From assembly GCA_964019425.1 (NCBI GenBank), contig OZ025845.1, positions 310,001 to 374,000 on the forward strand: a stretch of 64,000 bases of DNA, given 5' to 3'. A program made the position numbers and the translations under genes. Below the pieces are notes generated by a model. That model ran no database searches and was not told where the DNA came from. It saw only the letters and a list, made by a program, of their open reading frames with translations. This DNA comes from Flectonema sp. DT1601. Lineage: Eukaryota > Euglenozoa > Diplonemea > Diplonemida > Diplonemidae. Position 1 is the first letter of the stretch. Each line of letters opens with the position of its first letter. This document shows, piece after piece, positions 62,525-64,000 of the stretch.

Positions 62525-62985
62525 TGGCTGCTAATTTTCTTCTTGCAAGCAAATCTTAGCTGCTTATTTTCTTCCCGCAAGCAAATTTTAGCTGCTAATT
62601 TTCTTCCCGCAAGCAAATTTTAGCTGCTAATTTTCTTCCCGCAAGCAAATTTTAGCTGCTAATTTTCTTCCCGCAAGCAAGTTTTAGCTGCTTATTTTCT
62701 TCCCGCAAGCAGATTTTAGCTGCTTATTTTCTTCCCGCAAGCAAATTTTAGCTGCTAATTTTCTTCCCGCAAGCAAATTTTAGCTGCTAATTTTCTTCCC
62801 GCAAGCAAATTTTAGCTGCTTATTTTCTTCCCGCAAGCAAATTTTGGCTGCTTATTCTCTTCCCGCAAGCAAATTTTAGCTGCTAATTTTCTTCCCGCAA
62901 GCAAATTTTAGCTGCTAATTTTCTTCCCGCAAGCAAATTTTGGCTGCTTATTTTCTTCCTGCAAGCAAATTTTGGCTGCTGATTC
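62525..62985 (-). repeat. 32-bp minisatellite, inverted copy, about 14 units
   Basis: The reverse complement of the 46.7-kb array (GCTGCTTATTTTCTTCCCGC, AAGCAAATTTTAGCTGC). It ends exactly where the Gag-like open frame begins. Confidence 0.95.
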
Positions 62986-63079
62986 CCTTCCCACATTGAG
63001 AAACGAATGTCAGAAGGAATCCCAATCGGTGAGGAGAAGGGTTGGGGAGGCCGCCGAGAAAGCTGAGAACATCGGGGGC

Positions 63080-63820
63080 ATGTGGGAAGCATTCAAAGAG
63101 CAACAGGTTCTACAACAGCAACAACAAGATAACATCATCCAGCAGCTCACACAGCAACAACAAGATCAGCAGGACCAGAATACTGCATTGTTCCAGAGCA
63201 TCAGTCAACAACAACAGGTCCATCAGGAACAACAGGCAGCCGTGATACAAGGTATCATGCAGGAATTAGCAGGTCTGAAGAAGAGGTCTACCACAACTCA
63301 GCAAGGGCCAGTAGCAGTACCTCAAGCACCAAAGACGGAAGAAGAAGAAGCAACACAGGAGGTGACCGACCCATCTGCAGCCAGAGATGTAAAAAGATGG
63401 GCAGCAGTAATGAGTTCGGGAAGGACCGAGGCTCTGGTACACGGGATCAGAGAGAGGTATGTTAACAGCCTCGAATACAAAGTTGGGGGAAGCCAACTTC
63501 TCAGTTATTTCAAGCAATTGAAAAACTTTATACTCGGGTTCGAATATGTAGTAGCGTGGGAAGAAAACCCCCACTTCGTAGAGCTAGGCAACGATTTGTT
63601 GGAGCAGCTGCGGATTCAGCATTACTTCTGCAAGGATGGGACGAAGAGATCCGAGCTGGAGATGATAATGAAAGTGGCATCGGAAGACCCGTTGGAGAAG
63701 GCAAACGCCATAGCTAAGAGGAACAAACATGTGAAGCTGCAGCAACCAAAATGGAAAGGAGGGAAGGCGTCTGTTTCCACATACCCAGCATCGGGAAACG
63801 GGAGAGGGTTCGCGAAGTGA
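63080..63820 (+). mobile_element. Gag-like ORF of an unclassified retroelement (candidate), running off the window
   Basis: First ATG at 63,080 (MWEAFKEQQVLQQQQQ), with the frame open upstream to the minisatellite. Domains: a Gln-rich coiled coil (about residues 5-65), an acidic linker, then a helical region VKRWAAVMSSGRTEALVHGI, LLSYFKQLKNFILGFEYV, LLEQLRIQHYFCKDGTKRSE and a basic C-terminus RNKHVKLQQPKWKGGK. This coiled-coil plus all-helical plus basic layout resembles retroelement Gag proteins, but no CCHC knuckle is present. A second open stretch follows and continues past 64,000, where any polymerase would lie. It looks uninterrupted within what is visible. Assignment is tentative. Confidence 0.35.
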
Positions 63821-64000
63821 CCAGCCGACCGGACCCTGCAAGTAACAACAGTACTCCCAAGACGAAGGTTAGAGTACAGGAATATGCAAGTATTAGAAAC
63901 ACTCCCATTACCAAGGTTGAAGTATTTAAGGAAACCAGCAAGACTTATGCAGAAGCGCTCAAAACAGGTATTGAAGGACGGCCGACTACGAACAAGGTTA

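Noticed and set aside
1-64000. rRNA genes, Polinton-type capsid or polymerase genes, integron or phage features
   Set aside because: No matching sequence was recognised on either strand.

Overview
The window is eukaryotic nuclear DNA from an AT-rich protist. It holds short GT-AG introns (57-208 bp, T-rich), typical eukaryotic genes (26S proteasome subunit Rpn12, an NDRG-family protein, a CAMK-like kinase, a phosphopantothenoylcysteine decarboxylase, an MFS_2/GPH-type transporter, a DPY-30/RIIa docking protein) and hundreds of A or T runs of 10-40 bases. TAA and TAG act as ordinary stops. A DPY-30/RIIa-like protein would fit a flagellate. I cannot fix the lineage from sequence alone.

Positions 1 to about 31,000 form the host gene block. 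All eleven genes I can support lie on the minus strand. They are a five-exon 752-aa zinc-binding protein (246-2796), a two-exon 935-aa transporter (5176-8059), a 710-aa membrane protein with N-terminal beta modules (8755-10887), an NDRG protein (12335-13318), a 62-aa protein (14127-14315), a 97-aa protein (23777-24070), the DPY-30-like protein (24367-25131), Rpn12 (25794-26819), a kinase (27429-28247), a 107-aa possible ART-fold protein (29738-30061) and PPCDC (30263-30898). In the three multi-exon genes the summed exon lengths are exact multiples of three. A 9.4-kb gene-free stretch (14.3-23.8 kb) carries five copies of a conserved hairpin-forming repeat and two tandem duplications.

From about 31 kb to the right end the window is a nested repeat and transposon province. 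It holds an HNH-like gene fragment, a truncated hAT transposase, three copies of a protein-coding repeat with a coiled-coil ORF, and a 4.4-kb TIR DNA transposon with a zinc-finger and DDE-type transposase. That transposon sits inside a repeat unit and is itself invaded by a 1.45-kb LTR-like element. The region also has five arrays of a palindrome-rich satellite (about 130-bp subunit, about 258-bp higher-order repeat), the last of them inverted, a 300-bp MITE with a verifiable empty site, a 32-bp minisatellite present in two places in opposite orientation, tRNA-like heads, long G/C hairpins, a Mutator-like transposase remnant, and at the right edge a Gag-like ORF.

The best candidate for something undescribed is the composite unit at 48.5-52.9 kb: a coiled-coil ORF, then a hairpin-bearing module (here module C), a leader, a palindromic satellite array, and a tail encoding the same basic C-terminus found in the compact copies at 35-38 kb. 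The protein is conserved between copies whose DNA has diverged, so it was probably translated while the family spread, but I recognise no known family in it.
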